A stretch of DNA of 64,000 bases, from contig JBAZYO010000005.1 of assembly GCA_041659285.1 (NCBI GenBank), forward strand, positions 351,103-415,102, given 5' to 3'. Below the pieces are notes generated by a model that saw only the letters and a program-made list of their open reading frames with translations, searched no databases and had not been told where the DNA came from. Position numbers and translations under genes: made by a program. This document shows, in pieces, positions 61,851-64,000 of the stretch. This DNA comes from Vicinamibacterales bacterium (GTDB lineage Bacteria; Acidobacteriota; Vicinamibacteria; Vicinamibacterales; UBA2999). The first letter of the stretch is position 1, and every line of letters starts with the position of its first letter.

Positions 61851-62672
61851 TCAGTGTTTTCTGCGGTCAGCGCGAGCCGGCTCGCCGGCGAGCGCCCCCT
61901 CGCGGTGTGGCACCGCGGGGATCAGTCCAGCCTTGCGCTTCTGTTTCAATCGATAGCTGTCGCCTTGGATCATTAACGTGTGACTGTGGTGCAGTAGACG
62001 GTCGAGGATAGCCGCGGCGAGGACTTCGTCGCCGAAGACGGTGCCCCACTGCGTGACCAACTGATTGGTCGTGATCAGCAGACTGCCACGCTCGTACCGA
62101 CGGGCGACGAGCTGGAAGAACAGATGCGCGCTCCGCCGCTCGAACGGTAGGTAGCCGAGCTCGTCGATGACGAGGAGCTTGGGTTTGCTGTAGAACAACA
62201 ACCGATCCGCGAGCTGGCCTTCGGTCTCCGCTTTGGCTAGGGCGGCCAGCAGCGCGGTGGCACTGGTGAAGAGCACGGAGTGCCCGGTCTCGACGGCGGC
62301 GCGGCCGAGGGCGATCGCGAGATGTGTTTTGCCCACACCGGGCGGGCCGAAGATCAACACATTCTCGGCGCTGCTGATGAAGCGACCGGTCGCCAACTCA
62401 CGGACCAGGCGCTGATCGATCGACGGCTGAAACTTGAACTCGAACTCCTCGAGCGTCTTCACCGTCGGGAAGTGCGCGATCTGCACGCCCATGGCGACCC
62501 GTTTGCGCTGTTTGGCCTCGACCTCCTGTCGCAACACCTGGTCGAGGAAGTCGAGATAGGTCGGCTCGCGTTTGGCGGCCTCATTGAGGACCGCGTCCAG
62601 CCGCTCGGCCACAAAGCCCAGGCGGAGGCGCTGCAGGTGCTCGACCACGCGGGCGTGGATGATGGCGCTCAT
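61851..62672 (-). CDS. istB: IstB transposition helper ATPase
   Basis: A 273-residue DnaA/DnaC-like AAA+ ATPase that helps IstA choose and capture target DNA. The ATG at 62672 overlaps the istA stop in ATGA; frames further upstream are shadows. Walker A is LIFGPPGVGKTHLAIALGRA, Walker B is LLVIDELGYLPFERRSA, and the sensor-like LLITTNQLVTQWGTVFGDE is present. The N-terminal helical domain (IIHARVVEHLQRLRLGFVAE) matches the family. Length is normal for IstB and no disruption is seen, so the element may be active. Confidence 0.95.
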   Translation of the reverse strand: MSAIIHARVVEHLQRLRLGFVAERLDAVLNEAAKREPTYLDFLDQVLRQEVEAKQRKRVAMGVQIAHFPTVKTLEEFEFKFQPSIDQRLVRELATGRFISSAENVLIFGPPGVGKTHLAIALGRAAVETGHSVLFTSATALLAALAKAETEGQLADRLLFYSKPKLLVIDELGYLPFERRSAHLFFQLVARRYERGSLLITTNQLVTQWGTVFGDEVLAAAILDRLLHHSHTLMIQGDSYRLKQKRKAGLIPAVPHREGALAGEPARADRRKH

Positions 62673-63931
62673 CGGACCACCGCTTCGTACTCGGCGAGCG
62701 AGCGACCGAAGGCGGACAACGTCGCGTCCGAGGGCTCGCGGGCCGTGGTCGCCCGCCAGAGCCCGGCCAGATGCGCCGGCTCGACGATGCACGCGAACGG
62801 CTCTCGACTACGGGGGTGCGTGGCGACGAGATCAGTGCCGTGGAAGATCCGGACGGTCTGCTCGTCAATCGCGACGTCGACGTGATCGCGCACGAGCTGA
62901 TACGGCACGCTGTAGCGCACCGTCTCGACATCGACGAAGGCATCGCTGGCCACGCGTCGGCGCAGGCGCTGCGCCCGGCGCGGCAGCGGACGTGCCGGCA
63001 ACGGACGAAGGGCGGCGTGCTCCTCGCGGACGAAACGCTCGCACGGCCGCTCGTGCGTCGTGCCGTGCACGCGCTGATCGGCGTCGACCATCCACTGAGC
63101 CAGATGCTGCTCGAGTGCGGCAAACGACGCGAAGGTGCGGCCCGCCAGCGCGTTCCGCTTCACGAATTTCACCCCGGACTCGACTTTGCCTTTGGTCCGC
63201 GCGCGATACGGTGCGCAGGCGCGCGGCTGCACGTCCCAGTCACGACAGAACGCCAGGTAGCCTGGATGGAATGTCACCGTGCCGGTCGCCCGATCGCGCC
63301 CGCGCACGAGGGCTCGGGCATTGTCGCCGAGCACGGTCATCACGACGCCGCCGAAATGCAGGAAGGCCGCCGCGATCCCCTCACGCCAATCGTCCTGGCG
63401 CTCGTGGAGAAACGCTTTCACGAACGTGCGTCGCGAATAGCTGAGGACCGCGACCAGCAGAAAGACCGTGATGGCGGTGCCCGCGATGGTCACCCGCTTC
63501 TCGCCGAAATCAATCTGCATCTGCGCGCCTGGGGCCGTCTCGACGCGCACCGTCGCCACATCGGCGGCCCGCTGCGCCTGGCGTACGCGTGCGACGGCGC
63601 GCTGCACTGTCCGCACGCTCACGGCACAGCCCCGCTCGGCTAGTAACTGCTGGACCACGACCGCATTGCCCTCGGCCTCGCGCTGAAAGAGCGACTGCGC
63701 GGTGGCCTGCTCCTCCACGGACAATCGGCGCGCCGACGGGCGGACCTGTACGCCGGCCACGGCACCCCGCTGATACCGACGGACCGTATTGCGCGCGATC
63801 GCCAACTCCGCCGCGATCGCCTTCGCGCCCCACCCCCGATTCGTTAACTCCCGAATCGCGGTCACCATCTCGCCTTCGACCACCGGTACCTCCGCACTCG
63901 GAGATACCAGAACTCCTTGCTCCTGCTCCAT
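62669..63931 (-). CDS. istA: IstA transposase
   Basis: A 420-residue DDE transposase. The start at 63931 has GGAGG six bases upstream. An N-terminal HTH (IRELTNRGWGAKAIAAELAIARNTVRRY) is followed by a second HTH and an rve/DDE core: Asp in QMQIDFGEKRV, Asp in VVMTVLGDNARALVRG, and Glu in KGKVESGVKFVKR. The C-terminal DNA-binding beta region (VETVRYSVPYQLVRDHVDV) is complete. It acts with IstB to move the element. The frame is intact from end to end. Confidence 0.95.
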   Translation of the reverse strand: MEQEQGVLVSPSAEVPVVEGEMVTAIRELTNRGWGAKAIAAELAIARNTVRRYQRGAVAGVQVRPSARRLSVEEQATAQSLFQREAEGNAVVVQQLLAERGCAVSVRTVQRAVARVRQAQRAADVATVRVETAPGAQMQIDFGEKRVTIAGTAITVFLLVAVLSYSRRTFVKAFLHERQDDWREGIAAAFLHFGGVVMTVLGDNARALVRGRDRATGTVTFHPGYLAFCRDWDVQPRACAPYRARTKGKVESGVKFVKRNALAGRTFASFAALEQHLAQWMVDADQRVHGTTHERPCERFVREEHAALRPLPARPLPRRAQRLRRRVASDAFVDVETVRYSVPYQLVRDHVDVAIDEQTVRIFHGTDLVATHPRSREPFACIVEPAHLAGLWRATTAREPSDATLSAFGRSLAEYEAVVR

Positions 63932-64000
63932 TCGAACCCTCCTCCTGAAGGGGGTCAGCATTAGTGTCGCAAGGGGGTCAATATCACTGTCGCTCTACAC

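Larger units (their letters stand above)
61794..63999 (-). mobile_element. IS21-family insertion sequence
   Basis: About 2.2 kb bounded by TGT...ACA ends. The left end TGTCAAACGACAG and the complement of the right end TGTAGAGCGACAG start alike. Each is followed by two internal copies of a TGACCCCCT motif, the multiple terminal repeats usual in this family. It contains istA and istB on the minus strand with a four-base overlap. A target duplication cannot be checked because only one base follows the right end. Confidence 0.85.

Overview
The window looks like a chromosomal segment of an Acidobacteriota bacterium, most likely of the Vicinamibacteria type. This is an inference from gene content: very high GC, Oar/TonB-type receptors, secreted DUF1549/DUF1553, DUF1501 and DUF1800 proteins, M14 and M48 peptidases, and several large secreted proteins of unknown function. 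No rRNA or intact tRNA gene was seen.

Left part (1-15141): a tightly packed + strand gene train. It runs from the end of a TonB-dependent receptor through a secreted multihaem-motif DUF1549/DUF1553 protein, a Tat-exported DUF1501 protein, a possible 31-residue peptide, a sodium:solute symporter and a secreted beta-propeller, to two DUF1989 proteins, a urea/guanidine carboxylase and an allophanate hydrolase. The last four form a complete urea- or guanidine-to-ammonia pathway. The two DUF1989 genes favour guanidine. Most junctions overlap or have gaps under 30 bp.

Middle part (15142-30549): a radical-SAM gene scrap, a secreted alpha/beta hydrolase, an AbiEii-like nucleotidyltransferase with a small partner, a glycine-zipper protein divergent from an M14 peptidase, an unrecognised 805-residue secreted protein and an M48 peptidase. 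Convergent to these is a TetR-controlled efflux operon (membrane fusion protein, ATPase, permease, TetR). A perfect palindrome sits between the -35 and -10 of its promoter.

30645-43260: a Fic protein is translationally coupled to an AddB/AddA helicase-nuclease pair and a LOG-type phosphoribohydrolase, facing a two-component system. Divergent from the histidine kinase lie a LolA-like secreted protein and a complete TonB-dependent receptor.

46085-57173: thiO, a small unknown gene, a pterin carbinolamine dehydratase, a MerR regulator, a CocE-type hydrolase, an orphan microcompartment shell protein, a D-threonine aldolase-like enzyme, two related secreted proteins and a DUF1501-DUF1800 pair. Short palindromic elements occur inside several genes without breaking the frame, and also between genes.

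Right end (57228-64000): a GNAT enzyme, a TacA/TacT-like toxin-antitoxin pair, and a tmRNA- or tRNA-like 3' tail next to a tyrosine integrase and excisionase-like gene. A 1.2 kb palindrome-rich, nearly gene-free stretch follows, then an essentially complete IS21-family element that appears to truncate an unknown gene. This is the start of an integrated island whose far end lies outside the window.
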